A DNA stretch of 64,000 bases from an uncultured Oscillospiraceae bacterium (GTDB lineage: Bacteria; Bacillota; Clostridia; Oscillospirales; Oscillospiraceae): NCBI GenBank assembly GCA_934512135.1, contig CAKSWT010000008.1, forward strand, positions 48,523 to 112,522, given 5' to 3'. Shown piece by piece: positions 17,543-27,339 of the stretch (position 1 is its first letter; each line of letters opens with the position of its first letter). Made by a program: the position numbers and the translations under genes. Under the pieces are notes generated by a model. The model was given only the letters and a program-made list of their open reading frames with translations, was not told the origin of the DNA and searched no databases.

Positions 17543-17917
17543 ATGACATATCGAGAAAAGGCCAGCAAGCTCCGGGCACAGGGCTGCAACTGCTGCCAGG
17601 CAGTGCTGGGCTGCTGCTGTGATAAATGGGATATGGATGAGGAGACAGCCCGCCGGCTGGGGGCCTTCTTCGGCGGCGGGATGCGTCGGGGCGAGGTCTG
17701 CGGCGCCATTGTGGGCGCAGTGATGGCCTTGGGGCTTCAGTACGGTGAGGACAGGAAGAATACGCAGTCCCTGGCCCTGATGAAGCAGTTCCGGGAGACC
17801 TATGGGAGTATTCTCTGCAAGGAGCTGCTGGGGGAGGACGGGAAAAAGAAGAAGGACCTGTGTCCGGTGCTTATTCAATTCTGCGCCGAGTACTTGGAAA
17901 AGGAGTTTACAGAATGA
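17543..17917 (+). CDS. C_GCAxxG_C_C family protein
   Basis: 124-residue cysteine-rich protein of the C_GCAxxG_C_C family (TIGR01909/PF09719): GCNCCQAVLGCCC near the N-terminus, FGGGMRRGEVCGAIVGAVMALG in the middle, and two later single cysteines. The spaced cysteines suggest metal or redox-cofactor binding; members are often near redox genes but the function is not established. The stop overlaps the gpmI ATG, so the two are translationally coupled, though no functional link is known. Confidence 0.82.
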   Translation: MTYREKASKLRAQGCNCCQAVLGCCCDKWDMDEETARRLGAFFGGGMRRGEVCGAIVGAVMALGLQYGEDRKNTQSLALMKQFRETYGSILCKELLGEDGKKKKDLCPVLIQFCAEYLEKEFTE

Positions 17918-19476
17918 AGAAACCTGTTGTACTGGTGATTATGGATGGGGTAGGCCTGGGAGATCGGGGCCCCGGGGATGCGGTGGCCAAGGCGAACACC
18001 CCAAATCTGTGCAGACTGATGAAAACCTCTCCCATGACACAGCTCAAGGCTCACGGAACTGCAGTGGGGCTGCCCACTGACGAGGACATGGGAAATTCAG
18101 AGGTTGGGCATAATACCCTTGGCTGCGGCCAAGTCTATGCCCAAGGGGCCAAGCTGGTGGGACAGAGCATTGCAAGCGGCGTGATTTTTCAGTCTGCCGC
18201 ATGGAAGGAGCTGACGGAGTTCTGCCGGGAAAGGGGGACCCTTCATTTCTTGGGACTTCTGTCCGACGGCAACGTCCACTCCCACATCGACCACCTGATG
18301 GCGCTTCTTCGCCAGGCCAAGGCAGAGGGAATTCATCGAGTCTGCTGCCATATTCTTCTGGATGGCCGGGATGTGCCTGCCACGTCGGCCCTGATCTATG
18401 TGGCGCAGCTGGAGCGGGAGCTGGAGGCGCTCAACGATGAGACCTTCACTGGCATCATTGCCTCCGGAGGCGGACGGATGTACCTGACCATGGACCGCTA
18501 TGAGGCGGACTGGGATATGGTGAAAAGGGGATTTGATTGCCATGTCCATGGGGTAGGGCGGCAGTTCCCGGATGCAAAAACCGCCATTGAAACCCAGCGG
18601 GGAGAGACCGGCTGTATCGATCAGGACCTCCACGAATTCGTCATAGCCCGGGCCGGGAAACCTGTGGGAACCGTCCGGCCGGGAGACAGTGTGATTTTGT
18701 TCAATTTCCGCGGGGATCGGGCCCTGGAAATCAGCCGGGCCTTTGACCAGCAGAATTTTGACAAGTTTGATCGGGGGGACTTCCATGATGTGAAGTTTGC
18801 CGGGATGCTGGAGTATGACGGCGATGCGCATATTCCTGCCCGGTTCCTGGTGGAGCCTCCCTGCATTGAGCATACCCTTACAGAGCTGCTGGTGGCCCAT
18901 GGTGTCAACGAGTATGCCCTGTCGGAGACCCAGAAGTACGGCCATGTCACATATTTCTGGAATGGAAACCGCAGCGGAAAGGTCTCCGAGAAGCTGGAGA
19001 CCTATGAGGAGATCCCCTCGGACAACTGCCCCTTTGACCAGAAGCCGGCCATGAAATGCCGGGAGATTACGGATCATCTCATTGCCGCCATGGAGTCCGG
19101 GGAATATGGCTTTCTCCGGTGCAATTTCCCCAACGGAGACATGGTGGGGCATACGGGGAATTTTGATGCGGTGGTCCAGTCCATGGAGGCGCTGGATGTG
19201 CAGTTGGGGAGAATCGAGGCGGCGGCCCAGGCAGGTGGCTATGTGCTGCTCATCACCGCCGACCATGGCAATGCCGATGTAATGCTGGAGAAAAACAAAA
19301 AGGGAGAATATCAGGTCCGTACAGCCCATTCGCTGTCTCCGGTGCCCTTTATCATGGTGGGCGGTCCGGGGAGCTTGAAGGAGGAATCGCTGGGCCTTTC
19401 CAGCGTGGCGCCCACGGTGGCAGAGCTGCTGGGGCTGCCGGTGCCAGAATGCTGGGCGCCGTCCCTGCTGGGGTAA
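17914..19476 (+). CDS. gpmI: 2,3-bisphosphoglycerate-independent phosphoglycerate mutase
   Basis: 520-residue Mn-dependent mutase that interconverts 3- and 2-phosphoglycerate in glycolysis. Alkaline-phosphatase-superfamily landmarks: MDGVGL near residue 10, the phosphorylated serine in GNSEVGHNTLG near residue 62, LLDGRDVP, and late metal ligands TADHGNADVM and TAHSLSPVPF. ATG 17914 with AAAAGGAG 8 bp upstream; the frame is open further upstream inside the previous gene but is not conserved. Confidence 0.95.
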   Translation: MKKPVVLVIMDGVGLGDRGPGDAVAKANTPNLCRLMKTSPMTQLKAHGTAVGLPTDEDMGNSEVGHNTLGCGQVYAQGAKLVGQSIASGVIFQSAAWKELTEFCRERGTLHFLGLLSDGNVHSHIDHLMALLRQAKAEGIHRVCCHILLDGRDVPATSALIYVAQLERELEALNDETFTGIIASGGGRMYLTMDRYEADWDMVKRGFDCHVHGVGRQFPDAKTAIETQRGETGCIDQDLHEFVIARAGKPVGTVRPGDSVILFNFRGDRALEISRAFDQQNFDKFDRGDFHDVKFAGMLEYDGDAHIPARFLVEPPCIEHTLTELLVAHGVNEYALSETQKYGHVTYFWNGNRSGKVSEKLETYEEIPSDNCPFDQKPAMKCREITDHLIAAMESGEYGFLRCNFPNGDMVGHTGNFDAVVQSMEALDVQLGRIEAAAQAGGYVLLITADHGNADVMLEKNKKGEYQVRTAHSLSPVPFIMVGGPGSLKEESLGLSSVAPTVAELLGLPVPECWAPSLLG

Positions 19477-19520
19477 GGGGCAGAATTTCCCGCCGCTTCA
19501 CGGATTTTTCAAATTTCCTC

Positions 19521-19549
19521 TTGTGCTTTTGGCGGAAATGTAATAGAAT
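19521..19549 (+). promoter_or_regulatory. Sigma-A promoter of asp23-yloV
   Basis: TTGTGC (19521-19526), 17-bp spacer, TAGAAT (19544-19549). Confidence 0.65.
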
Positions 19550-19602
19550 ATGCAGAGTGTCCTTTCAGACACGCGCAACTGACTTAAAGGAGGTCAATCC
19601 TT

Positions 19603-19956
19603 ATGATGCGTCTTACTACAGACAAGGGTGTTGTCACCATCAGCAGCGAAGTCTTTACCAATATTGCGGGCATGGCCGCGTCCACCTGCTTCGGCGTGAA
19701 GGGCATGGCGGTCCGCTCTGTGACGGATGGCCTGGTGCATCTGCTGCGCCGGGAGGCCATGGGCAAGGGCGTGCTGGTGACGTACAATGATGACAATACT
19801 GTCTCTATTGATCTTCATATTATGATCGACCACGGTGTCAATATCGCCGCAGTGGGCCCCGCCATTATCAACGAGGTCAGCTATGTGGTCCATAAGATGA
19901 CCGGTGCTGTGGTCAAGCAGGTCAACGTATTTATTGATTCCATCAGCGTTGACTAA
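19603..19956 (+). CDS. Asp23/Gls24 family envelope stress protein (YloU-like)
   Basis: 117-residue Asp23-family protein (GVVTISSEVFTNIAGMAASTCFGVKGM, then VNIAAVGPAIINEVSYVV). Members are abundant and often membrane-associated; YloU in Bacillus is encoded before yloV/fakA, as here. A very strong AAAGGAGG (19586-19593) precedes ATG 19603. 41 bp separate it from yloV. Confidence 0.88.
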   Translation: MMRLTTDKGVVTISSEVFTNIAGMAASTCFGVKGMAVRSVTDGLVHLLRREAMGKGVLVTYNDDNTVSIDLHIMIDHGVNIAAVGPAIINEVSYVVHKMTGAVVKQVNVFIDSISVD

Positions 19957-19997
19957 ACAACGATGAGACAGATTCTCATCCCGGAGGTGCAACACAC

Positions 19998-21686
19998 TTG
20001 AAAGAATTTATCAGCGGGCAGGAGCTGAAGGAGATGTTCATCAGCGCTGCCGCTTCCGTTGATCGGAGCAAGCAGCAGATCAACGACCTGAACGTATTTC
20101 CCGTGCCTGACGGTGATACCGGCACAAACATGGCCCTGACCCTGGGCAATGCCGCCAAGGAGCTGAAGAAGGTGTCCGGAGACATCACCGTGGGCCGTTG
20201 CGCAGAGATTACTGCCTCGGCGCTCCTTCGAGGGGCTCGGGGCAATTCCGGCGTAATTACGTCGCTGCTGTTCCGTGGCTTCTCCAAGTACATGAAGGAT
20301 AAGGTCACGGCGGACGGGGCGGATTTTGCCGCAGCCCTGGCAGAGGGCGTGGAGGCCGCCTATAAGGCGGTTATGAAGCCCACAGAGGGCACCATTCTCA
20401 CGGTGTCCCGGGTCTCTGCGGAGACTGCTGTAGAGGCGTGTGCAGAGACCACCGCCATAGAGAACATTTTGGAAGTGGCGATTTTCAGTGCAAAAACCGC
20501 CCTGGAGGAAACAATCAACCAGAATCCCGTCCTGAAAAAGGCCGGAGTGGTGGATGCCGGCGGCATGGGCTTCGTGAAGATTCTGGAGGGCATGAAGGCG
20601 GCTATGCTGGGAGAGCCCGTGGTGGCCGACGAACATGCCGGGACCCAGGAGGAGACGGCTGTCGCAGTGGATATGTCCAGCATCACCTTTGCCTATGATA
20701 CGGTGTTTATCGTCCGCAAGGGCGAAGGTTGTGATCTGACGGCCTACGCCGAATATCTAAACAGCATCGGTGACAGCCTGGTGATCGGGGAAGACGATGA
20801 TATCTTTAAGGTCCATGTCCACACCGATACCCCTGGCCTGGCGCTTACGGAGGCGGCCAAGCATGGCGTTTTGGAACTGGCGAAGATCGAGAACATGCGG
20901 ACCCAGTGCGAGGACCTGGCGGCAGGCCGCAAGGCCATCAGTACCGACGATCTGGAGGCTGTGGAGGAAGAGCTGGAGCGTGGAGAGGCCCAGAAGGAAC
21001 CCCAGGGACGCGTGATCGCCCAGCCGGAGAAAAAATACGGGGTGGTGTCTGTGTGTGCCGGGGACGGAATCGCCGACATGTTCCGAGATCTGGGAGTGGA
21101 CCAGATTGTATCCGGCGGTCAGACCATGAACCCCTCCACTGAGGACATTCTGAAGCGAATCGATGCCACCCCTTCGGAAGTGGTCATTGTTCTTCCTAAC
21201 AATAAAAACATCTTTATGGCCGCCGAGCAGTGCAAGCCGCTGAGTGACAAGCAGGTTGTGGTGATTCCGACCGCCACAGTTCCGGAGGGCATTACAGCAA
21301 TGCTGAATCTGGATCCTTCTGCCTCGGTGGACGAAAATGTGGAGGCCATGTCCACGGCGATTCAGGGCGTTACCACCATGCAGATCACTTATGCCGCCCG
21401 GAATTCCGATTTTGACGGCTATGCCATCAATGCCGGGGACTACCTGGCCCTCTGCGGCAATGCGCTCTATGGCACGGATCGTGACATCCATGTGCTGCTT
21501 CGGAAGCTGGCGGAGAAGGCCAAGAGCCTGGAGAGCGAGTTTGTCACGGTGTTCTATGGATCCGACATCTCCGAGGATGAGGCCCAAAAGGCGGCGGAGG
21601 TGTTCGCCCAGGTCTGCCCGGACGCAGAGGTCACACTTCTGGCCGGGGGACAGCCTGTGTACTACTATCTGATTTCCGCAGAATAA
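19998..21686 (+). CDS. fakA: DAK2-domain fatty acid kinase catalytic protein (YloV/FakA)
   Basis: 562-residue protein with an N-terminal DhaL/DAK2 ATP-binding domain (VFPVPDGDTGTNM near 34-46, RGARGNSGVI), a middle region and a C-terminal domain containing SGGQTMNPSTEDIL near residue 373. FakA phosphorylates fatty acids presented by a DegV-type FakB so they enter phospholipid synthesis; no FakB is in the window. The start is TTG 19998 with GGAGG 10 bp upstream. The asp23-yloV order is conserved in Firmicutes. Confidence 0.88.
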   Translation: MKEFISGQELKEMFISAAASVDRSKQQINDLNVFPVPDGDTGTNMALTLGNAAKELKKVSGDITVGRCAEITASALLRGARGNSGVITSLLFRGFSKYMKDKVTADGADFAAALAEGVEAAYKAVMKPTEGTILTVSRVSAETAVEACAETTAIENILEVAIFSAKTALEETINQNPVLKKAGVVDAGGMGFVKILEGMKAAMLGEPVVADEHAGTQEETAVAVDMSSITFAYDTVFIVRKGEGCDLTAYAEYLNSIGDSLVIGEDDDIFKVHVHTDTPGLALTEAAKHGVLELAKIENMRTQCEDLAAGRKAISTDDLEAVEEELERGEAQKEPQGRVIAQPEKKYGVVSVCAGDGIADMFRDLGVDQIVSGGQTMNPSTEDILKRIDATPSEVVIVLPNNKNIFMAAEQCKPLSDKQVVVIPTATVPEGITAMLNLDPSASVDENVEAMSTAIQGVTTMQITYAARNSDFDGYAINAGDYLALCGNALYGTDRDIHVLLRKLAEKAKSLESEFVTVFYGSDISEDEAQKAAEVFAQVCPDAEVTLLAGGQPVYYYLISAE

Positions 21687-21693
21687 AATATGC

Positions 21694-21738
21694 AAGAACC
21701 CACGAGGCCGCTGGCAAAAGCGTGCTTTGTGGGTTCTT
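21694..21738 (+). terminator. Terminator-like inverted repeat after yloV
   Basis: AAGAACCCAC (21694-21703) and GTGGGTTCTT (21729-21738), 10 bp perfect, with a long 25-nt loop and only a short T run. Confidence 0.45.
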
Positions 21739-21792
21739 TGCGCCCGAAAATGACCTGGATTTTCTCAAAAGAAGGAGAATAGGAGTGCAAGT

Positions 21793-23217
21793 ATGGACAT
21801 TCTTTATGCAGTAAGCGAGGCATATCCATTTGCAAAAAACGGCGGACTGGGGGATGTGGCCGGATCCTTTCCCAAGGCACTGGCAAAGCAGGATGTGGAT
21901 ATCCGCGTGATTCTGCCGCTGTATGATACCATCCCGGAAACATACCGGGCCCAAATGGAGCTGGTGAGCAATTTTACCCTGGAGCTGGCGCTGGAGACTC
22001 TCTGCTGCGGGCTATATCGGCTGTACAGTGGTGGCGTTACCTGGTACTTCCTCGAAAACGACCATTTTTTCCGCAGGGGAAAGCTCTATGGCTGTGAAGA
22101 CGATGATGCGCGGTTTGCGTTTTTTTCCAAGGCAGTGTGTGAAAGCCTAGCCCATCTGGATTGGCAGCCGGATGTGATTCACTGTAACGACTGGCAGACG
22201 GCGCTGGTATTGTTTTATCTTCAGGACCTTCGGCTGAAGGATCCCCGGAGACAGCTGCCCCGTACGGTGTTCACCATTCACAATGTGGAATACCAGGGGA
22301 ATTTCAGCTATCACACCTTGACGGATGTATTCGGACTCTCCGGTATTCTGTTTGCGGAAGGCACAATGGAGCTAGATGGCAGCGTAAATCTGATGAAGGG
22401 GGCCATTGAGACGGCGGACTGCCTCACCACGGTAAGCCCCTCCTATGCCAAGGAGATCAAGGCGCCGGATGCAGCGGGCCCTATTGCGGAGGTCATTGCC
22501 TCCCACGATATTTACGGAATCTGCAACGGCCTGGATGACGACGTGAACCCCTTTGACTGCCCGATGATCCATCGGCCCTATGACCGGGATTCGGTGGGGG
22601 AGAAGGTGTTCAACAAGCTCTGGATGCAGGAGATGCATGGGCTACAGGTGGAGGAGACCATTCCTGTGCTGGGATGCGTCAGCCGGCTCCTGCCCCGAAA
22701 GGGATTGGAGCTTTTGGCGGATGTTCTGCCGGAGTTCCTGGCCCAGGGATGCCAGCTGGTGCTTACCGGAGATGGGCGGCAGGAGCTGGTAGACCGTTTC
22801 CTGGCATTGAAGAAACGGTTTCCGGGCCAGGTGGATCTGATGCCCTATTCCGAGGAGCATGCCGTGGAAATCTTCGCCAGCTCGGACCTGTTTTTGATGC
22901 CCTCGGTGGAGGAGCCTTGTGGTACGGCTCAGATGCAGGCCATGCGGTATGGTACCGTGCCTGTGGTCCGGGCCACCGGAGGTCTTAAAGATACCGTCCG
23001 TCCCTATGACGCCTCGCATCCGGATGGAACCGGCATCATGTTCTCTGATTACACTGCCAAGGCGCTGTCGGAGGCCATCTCCCGAGGCCTTTCCCTTTGC
23101 GAGAATCAGATGGAATACGAGGCCATGCAGCAGCGCTGTATGGCGGAGGACTTCTCCTGGAACGGTCCGGTGCGGCAGTACCTCGCCCTGTATCAAAAAC
23201 TCCTGAACACAAAATAA
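21793..23217 (+). CDS. glgA: Glycogen synthase (GT5)
   Basis: 474-residue glucosyltransferase that elongates alpha-1,4-glucan from ADP-glucose. It has the N-terminal KxGGLGDV motif (KNGGLGDVAGSFPKAL), the HNVEYQGNF segment and the C-terminal EEPCGTAQMQAMRYGT donor-site motif. AGGAG 7 bp upstream sets ATG 21793. No other glycogen gene is adjacent, so it stands alone between yloV and asnB. It marks intracellular glucan storage. Confidence 0.92.
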   Translation: MDILYAVSEAYPFAKNGGLGDVAGSFPKALAKQDVDIRVILPLYDTIPETYRAQMELVSNFTLELALETLCCGLYRLYSGGVTWYFLENDHFFRRGKLYGCEDDDARFAFFSKAVCESLAHLDWQPDVIHCNDWQTALVLFYLQDLRLKDPRRQLPRTVFTIHNVEYQGNFSYHTLTDVFGLSGILFAEGTMELDGSVNLMKGAIETADCLTTVSPSYAKEIKAPDAAGPIAEVIASHDIYGICNGLDDDVNPFDCPMIHRPYDRDSVGEKVFNKLWMQEMHGLQVEETIPVLGCVSRLLPRKGLELLADVLPEFLAQGCQLVLTGDGRQELVDRFLALKKRFPGQVDLMPYSEEHAVEIFASSDLFLMPSVEEPCGTAQMQAMRYGTVPVVRATGGLKDTVRPYDASHPDGTGIMFSDYTAKALSEAISRGLSLCENQMEYEAMQQRCMAEDFSWNGPVRQYLALYQKLLNTK

Positions 23218-23222
23218 GGGAT

Positions 23223-23248
23223 TCCCCGGGTACAAAGGTACCCGGGGA
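23223..23248. terminator. Bidirectional terminator between glgA and asnB
   Basis: Perfect 11-bp stem TCCCCGGGTAC / GTACCCGGGGA with AAAG loop between two convergent genes; T-rich on both sides. Confidence 0.8.
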
Positions 23249-23252
23249 TGCT

Positions 23253-25055
23253 TTATACCAAGCGCACATGACGGACCCGCAGCCAGTGGGCCAGCTGGAG
23301 AAAGTAGGCAATGGTCTGTGGCGTGGTCATAAGCTGACCGTACCAGGGAATGCTGCGATTTTCCCGGCACAGGGCCAGCAGGCGGTCCTTTTGGAGGAAG
23401 TCCAACAGGGGAGAGTTGGTGCCGCTGAGCTCCTCCTGAAGCAGGCCGGATACCGCAGCCATATAGTCAGGGTTCCAGGTTTTCGGATAGGGACTTTTCT
23501 TCCGGGCAACAATGGCCTCTGGAAGCATATCCCGGAAGGCGTAGCGAAGCAGTCCCTTTTCCCGTCCCTGGTAGTCCTTGTGGGCCCAGGGGACCTGATA
23601 GAGATATTCCACAATCCGCCGGTCACAGAAGGGAACACGAACCTCTAATCCGGACCACATACTCATTCGATCCTTCCGGTCCAATAGCGTCTGCATAAAC
23701 CAACGGAGGTTTAGAACCATCATTTCCTTCATCCGCCGCTCCAGAGGAGGCGTTCCCGGGGCAATGTGGGCCTGGGCAAGCGTTTCCTCATAGCGTGCCT
23801 GGACGAAGTGGGTCGGGTCCTGCCAGCGGAGAAGCTCCGGGACTGCAAAGGATGCGCGATATGCGGTGGTCTGTGCCCAGGGGAAACCTTGGATGGCCCG
23901 AATCTCCGGGTCACGGTACCAGGGATAGCCGCCGAAAATCTCATCGGCGCATTCGCCGGAGAGAATTACTGTGGCATATTGCTTGGTTTCCCGGCACAGC
24001 AGAAGCAGAGAACTGTCCACGTCCGCCATTCCCGGGAGATCACGGGCCTCTGCCGCTTCAAAGAGTGCGGAGACCAAATCGTCAGTGTCCAGGGTGATGC
24101 GGTGACCGTGAGCATCGAGATGCTGTTCCATCAAGGAAATGAAGTCGCTATCAGAGTTTGGCTGAAACTTGGTTGCGTGGAAGTACTTCTGATTGTCCCG
24201 ATAGTCCACGGAGAAGGTGTCCAGATTGCCCAAATATTTCTTTGCTACGGCAGAAATGATGGAGGAATCCAGCCCGCCGGAGAGGAATGTTCCCAGGGGC
24301 ACATCGGACACCAGCTGCCGCTGAATGGCATCCTCCACCAGGAACCGGGTTTTTTCGGCGCAGACCTGGAAGCTGTCATGGCATTCTCCGTCCTCCAGAG
24401 ACCAATACTGCCCAAGGGTCAGCGCTTCGTCCCGGAAGCGGCCCCACTGACCCGGGAGAAGCTCCTGGACATCCCGAAATATTCCTAAGCCTGGGGTTCG
24501 TCCCGGTCCCAGGAACAGCAGATCATACAGCCCTCTGATGTCCACTTCTGGCGCAATCTCCGGGAAGCAGAGCAGGCTTTTTAGCTCAGAGGCAAAGAAG
24601 AGCTGCTTTTCTCGAACGGCGTAAAACAGGGGCTTTACCCCCATCGGGTCCCGGGCGAGGAATAAACTTCGGTCCCGGCTGTCATAGATTGCAAAGGAGA
24701 AGATACCGTTGAGCCGTTCCGGTGTCCGCTCCCCCCATACCAGGTATCCTCGAAGCAGAACCTCTGTGTCAGAATGGGTGGTAAAGTGCTGGCCCAGGAC
24801 CTCCAGCTCCGCCCGAAGCTCAGCGGCGTTGTACAGCTCTCCGTTGTAGACTATGGTACAGGGACCGATGGTCATAGGCTGAAGCCCGTGCGCCGGGTCA
24901 ATCACTGACAGCCTCCGGTGTAGCAGCGTGCAGCCCTTCCATTGAAAGATTCCTGCCTGATCGGGGCCCCGGCGGGCCATGGTTTGGAGTATGCCGTCAT
25001 AAAACCCCATGGGCCGGGGCTTGTGGGGGCCGATCTCCCCTGCAATTCCGCACAT
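23253..25055 (-). CDS. asnB: Asparagine synthase (glutamine-hydrolysing)
   Basis: 600-residue class II amidotransferase making asparagine from aspartate, glutamine and ATP. The mature N-terminus MCGIAGEIG places the nucleophile Cys at position 2; the glutaminase domain spans about 1-200 (YNGELYN). The synthetase PP-loop SGGLDSSI is near residues 258-265. An AGGAGGG ribosome site precedes ATG 25055. Convergent with glgA; divergent from pyrG. Confidence 0.94.
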   Translation of the reverse strand: MCGIAGEIGPHKPRPMGFYDGILQTMARRGPDQAGIFQWKGCTLLHRRLSVIDPAHGLQPMTIGPCTIVYNGELYNAAELRAELEVLGQHFTTHSDTEVLLRGYLVWGERTPERLNGIFSFAIYDSRDRSLFLARDPMGVKPLFYAVREKQLFFASELKSLLCFPEIAPEVDIRGLYDLLFLGPGRTPGLGIFRDVQELLPGQWGRFRDEALTLGQYWSLEDGECHDSFQVCAEKTRFLVEDAIQRQLVSDVPLGTFLSGGLDSSIISAVAKKYLGNLDTFSVDYRDNQKYFHATKFQPNSDSDFISLMEQHLDAHGHRITLDTDDLVSALFEAAEARDLPGMADVDSSLLLLCRETKQYATVILSGECADEIFGGYPWYRDPEIRAIQGFPWAQTTAYRASFAVPELLRWQDPTHFVQARYEETLAQAHIAPGTPPLERRMKEMMVLNLRWFMQTLLDRKDRMSMWSGLEVRVPFCDRRIVEYLYQVPWAHKDYQGREKGLLRYAFRDMLPEAIVARKKSPYPKTWNPDYMAAVSGLLQEELSGTNSPLLDFLQKDRLLALCRENRSIPWYGQLMTTPQTIAYFLQLAHWLRVRHVRLV

Positions 25056-25144
25056 CGCATTCCCTCCTGTTTCTTGAACTGCCCCAGACTATGCCGCAAA
25101 TGACAGAACCGTGATTTCAGACTGCAAAAAACATGGATTTCCTC

Positions 25145-25173
25145 TTGACTACGTTTCAAAAAAAAAGTAGAAT
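25145..25173 (+). promoter_or_regulatory. Sigma-A promoter of pyrG
   Basis: TTGACT (25145-25150), 17-bp spacer containing an A9 tract, TAGAAT (25168-25173). The leader to GTG 25222 is about 40 nt. Confidence 0.82.
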
Positions 25174-25221
25174 AGGCTAGTTATTTTTTTGATGCTACAT
25201 ATGGCATTGGAGGCGAAATGT

Positions 25222-26829
25222 GTGGCGGTAAAGTACATTTTTGTAACCGGCGGCGTGGTGTCTGGCCTTGGCAAAGGCATTACGGCGGCGAGCCTTGGTC
25301 GTCTTCTCAAGCAAAGGGGCTTGAAGGTGACGATTCAGAAGTTTGATCCCTATCTCAATGTGGACCCCGGTACCATGAGCCCGTTCCAGCATGGTGAAGT
25401 CTTTGTTACCGACGACGGTGCGGAGACGGATTTGGACCTGGGGCATTATGAGCGGTTTACCGACGAAAACCTCACGGTAAATTCCTCTGTGACCTCCGGC
25501 AAGGTCTATTGGTCCGTGCTGAACCGGGAGCGCAGCGGAGACTATCTGGGTGGCACCATTCAGGTGATTCCTCACATTACCAACGAGATCAAGGAACGAA
25601 TCTATCGGGTAGGAAAGTCCACGGATACCGATGTGGTCATTACAGAAATCGGCGGAACGGTAGGAGATATTGAATCCCAGCCCTTCCTGGAGGCCATTCG
25701 TCAGGTGGGACAGGAGAATCCAAAAGAGGATGTTATGTATATCCACGTTTCGTTGGTGGTGACCATTCCTGGCTCTAATGAGCTGAAAAGCAAGCCTACC
25801 CAGCATTCCTGCAAGGAGCTGCTCTCCATTGGAATCCAGCCGGATGTGATCGTGTGCCGGGCCGATCAGCCCATTACCGAGGACATCCGCCAAAAGATCT
25901 CCCTGTTCTGCAATATTCAGCCTGACGCCGTGATTCCCAACCTCAACGCCCCAATTCTCTATGAGGTACCGCTGATGCTGGAGGAGGAGGGCTTAGGTCG
26001 TGTGGTCTGCCGCCGCCTGGGGCTGGACGTTCCGGAGCCTGATTTGAGAGAGTGGACGAATATGGTCCACCGGGCGGAAAGCCGCAAGGACTCTGTGGAA
26101 ATCGCCTTGGTGGGGAAATATGTTCAGCTCCACGATTCCTACCTCTCTGTGGTAGAGGCGCTGACCCACGGCGGAATCGAAAACGACGTTAACGTGAACA
26201 TTCGATGGGTGGACTCCGAGAAGGTCACCGATGAAAATGCCCAAGAGCAGCTATCCGGTGTGGATGGGATTCTGGTGCCTGGCGGCTTTGGGGACCGGGG
26301 CATTGAGGGGATGATTTCTGCGGTGCGCTACGCTCGGGAAAACCATGTTCCGTATTTCGGCATCTGCCTGGGAATGCAAATGGCAGTGGTGGAGTTTGCA
26401 CGGCACGTGGCAGGATTGCCGGATGCCCATTCCAGCGAGCTGGCAGAGACCGTCAATCCGGTCATTGACCTGATGCCGGAGCAGCGGGATATTACGGAAA
26501 AGGGCGGTACAATGCGCTTGGGGGCCTATGCCTGCAAGGTTATGGGGGAGGATACGTTCACCTACCGGGCCTACGGCGAGCCGGTGATCTACGAGCGCCA
26601 CCGTCACCGCTATGAGTTCAATAACCGCTACCGGGACAAGCTGGCCCAGTGTGGGCTGACGTTTGCGGGGCTGAGCCCCAGTGAGAAGCTGGTTGAGATT
26701 GTGGAGCTTCACGACCAGCCCTGGTTTGTGGGTGTTCAGTTCCATCCGGAGTTTAAGTCCCGTCCCAACCGGGCACACCCCTTGTTTCGGGATTTTGTGG
26801 GGGCGGCAAAGGCTCAGCGGGAGCGGTAA
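25222..26829 (+). CDS. pyrG: CTP synthase
   Basis: 535-residue enzyme converting UTP to CTP with glutamine. Synthetase domain (KYIFVTGGVVSGLGKGI at the N-terminus) and C-terminal glutaminase domain with GGFGDRG, nucleophile Cys in GICLGMQ near residue 383 and the His-Glu of FHPEF. The start is GTG 25222, 8 bp after TTGGAGG, giving the canonical N-terminus; the ATGs at 25189, 25192 and 25201 would place extra residues before it and overlap the ribosome site. Confidence 0.95.
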   Translation: MAVKYIFVTGGVVSGLGKGITAASLGRLLKQRGLKVTIQKFDPYLNVDPGTMSPFQHGEVFVTDDGAETDLDLGHYERFTDENLTVNSSVTSGKVYWSVLNRERSGDYLGGTIQVIPHITNEIKERIYRVGKSTDTDVVITEIGGTVGDIESQPFLEAIRQVGQENPKEDVMYIHVSLVVTIPGSNELKSKPTQHSCKELLSIGIQPDVIVCRADQPITEDIRQKISLFCNIQPDAVIPNLNAPILYEVPLMLEEEGLGRVVCRRLGLDVPEPDLREWTNMVHRAESRKDSVEIALVGKYVQLHDSYLSVVEALTHGGIENDVNVNIRWVDSEKVTDENAQEQLSGVDGILVPGGFGDRGIEGMISAVRYARENHVPYFGICLGMQMAVVEFARHVAGLPDAHSSELAETVNPVIDLMPEQRDITEKGGTMRLGAYACKVMGEDTFTYRAYGEPVIYERHRHRYEFNNRYRDKLAQCGLTFAGLSPSEKLVEIVELHDQPWFVGVQFHPEFKSRPNRAHPLFRDFVGAAKAQRER

Positions 26830-26872
26830 TTGGCGCAATCACAGAAATTTTTACAAAAATTCATTTTACCCC

Positions 26873-26901
26873 TTGATTTTTAGCGGAATATTTAGTATAA
26901 T
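26873..26901 (+). promoter_or_regulatory. Sigma-A promoter of rpsT
   Basis: TTGATT (26873-26878), 17-bp spacer, TATAAT (26896-26901). Confidence 0.88.
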
Positions 26902-26967
26902 TCCATTCTGCATGGTAGTTTAATCGGCATTTATGCCGTTTAGTCAGATTGTGGAGGAGGTGTTTTC

Positions 26968-27228
26968 GTGCCCAATATTAAATCTGCCAAGAAAAGAGTT
27001 CTCGTCTCTAAGGCTCAGAACGAGATGAATAAGGCCGCCAAGTCTCTGCTCAAGACCAACGTCAAGAAGTTTGAGGCTGCCGCTGCTTCCGGTGATAAGG
27101 AAGCTGCCGCCGCTGCCGCCAAGGTTGCCGTTGCCACCATTGATAAGTCCGTCGGCAAGGGAATCCTCCACAAGAATAACGCCGCTCACAAGAAGAGCAG
27201 CATTGCAGGCAAGCTCAACAGCCTGTAA
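26968..27228 (+). CDS. rpsT: 30S ribosomal protein S20
   Basis: 86-residue basic ribosomal protein (PNIKSAKKRVLVSKAQNEMN, later HKNNAAHKKSSIAGKLN). It binds 16S rRNA at the base of the 30S body. GTG start with GGAGGAGG 7-8 bp upstream. Monocistronic: own promoter and own terminator. It stands apart from the large ribosomal protein operons, as usual for S20. Confidence 0.97.
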   Translation: MPNIKSAKKRVLVSKAQNEMNKAAKSLLKTNVKKFEAAAASGDKEAAAAAAKVAVATIDKSVGKGILHKNNAAHKKSSIAGKLNSL

Positions 27229-27242
27229 GTTTTGTGAAGTCT

Positions 27243-27276
27243 GCCGCTCCAAATCTTTGATTTGGGGCGGCTTTTC
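27243..27276 (+). terminator. Terminator of rpsT
   Basis: GCCGCTCCAAATC / GATTTGGGGCGGC, 13-bp stem with one G-U pair, TTT loop, then TTTTCC. Confidence 0.9.
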
Positions 27277-27277
27277 C

Positions 27278-27306
27278 TTGTTCTTGTATGAAAATTGATG
27301 TATAAT
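27278..27306 (+). promoter_or_regulatory. Sigma-A promoter of the malic enzyme gene
   Basis: TTGTTC (27278-27283), 17-bp spacer, TATAAT (27301-27306), immediately after the rpsT terminator. Confidence 0.75.
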
Positions 27307-27339
27307 CTATACGAATGTCTATATCGGAGGGATCAATTC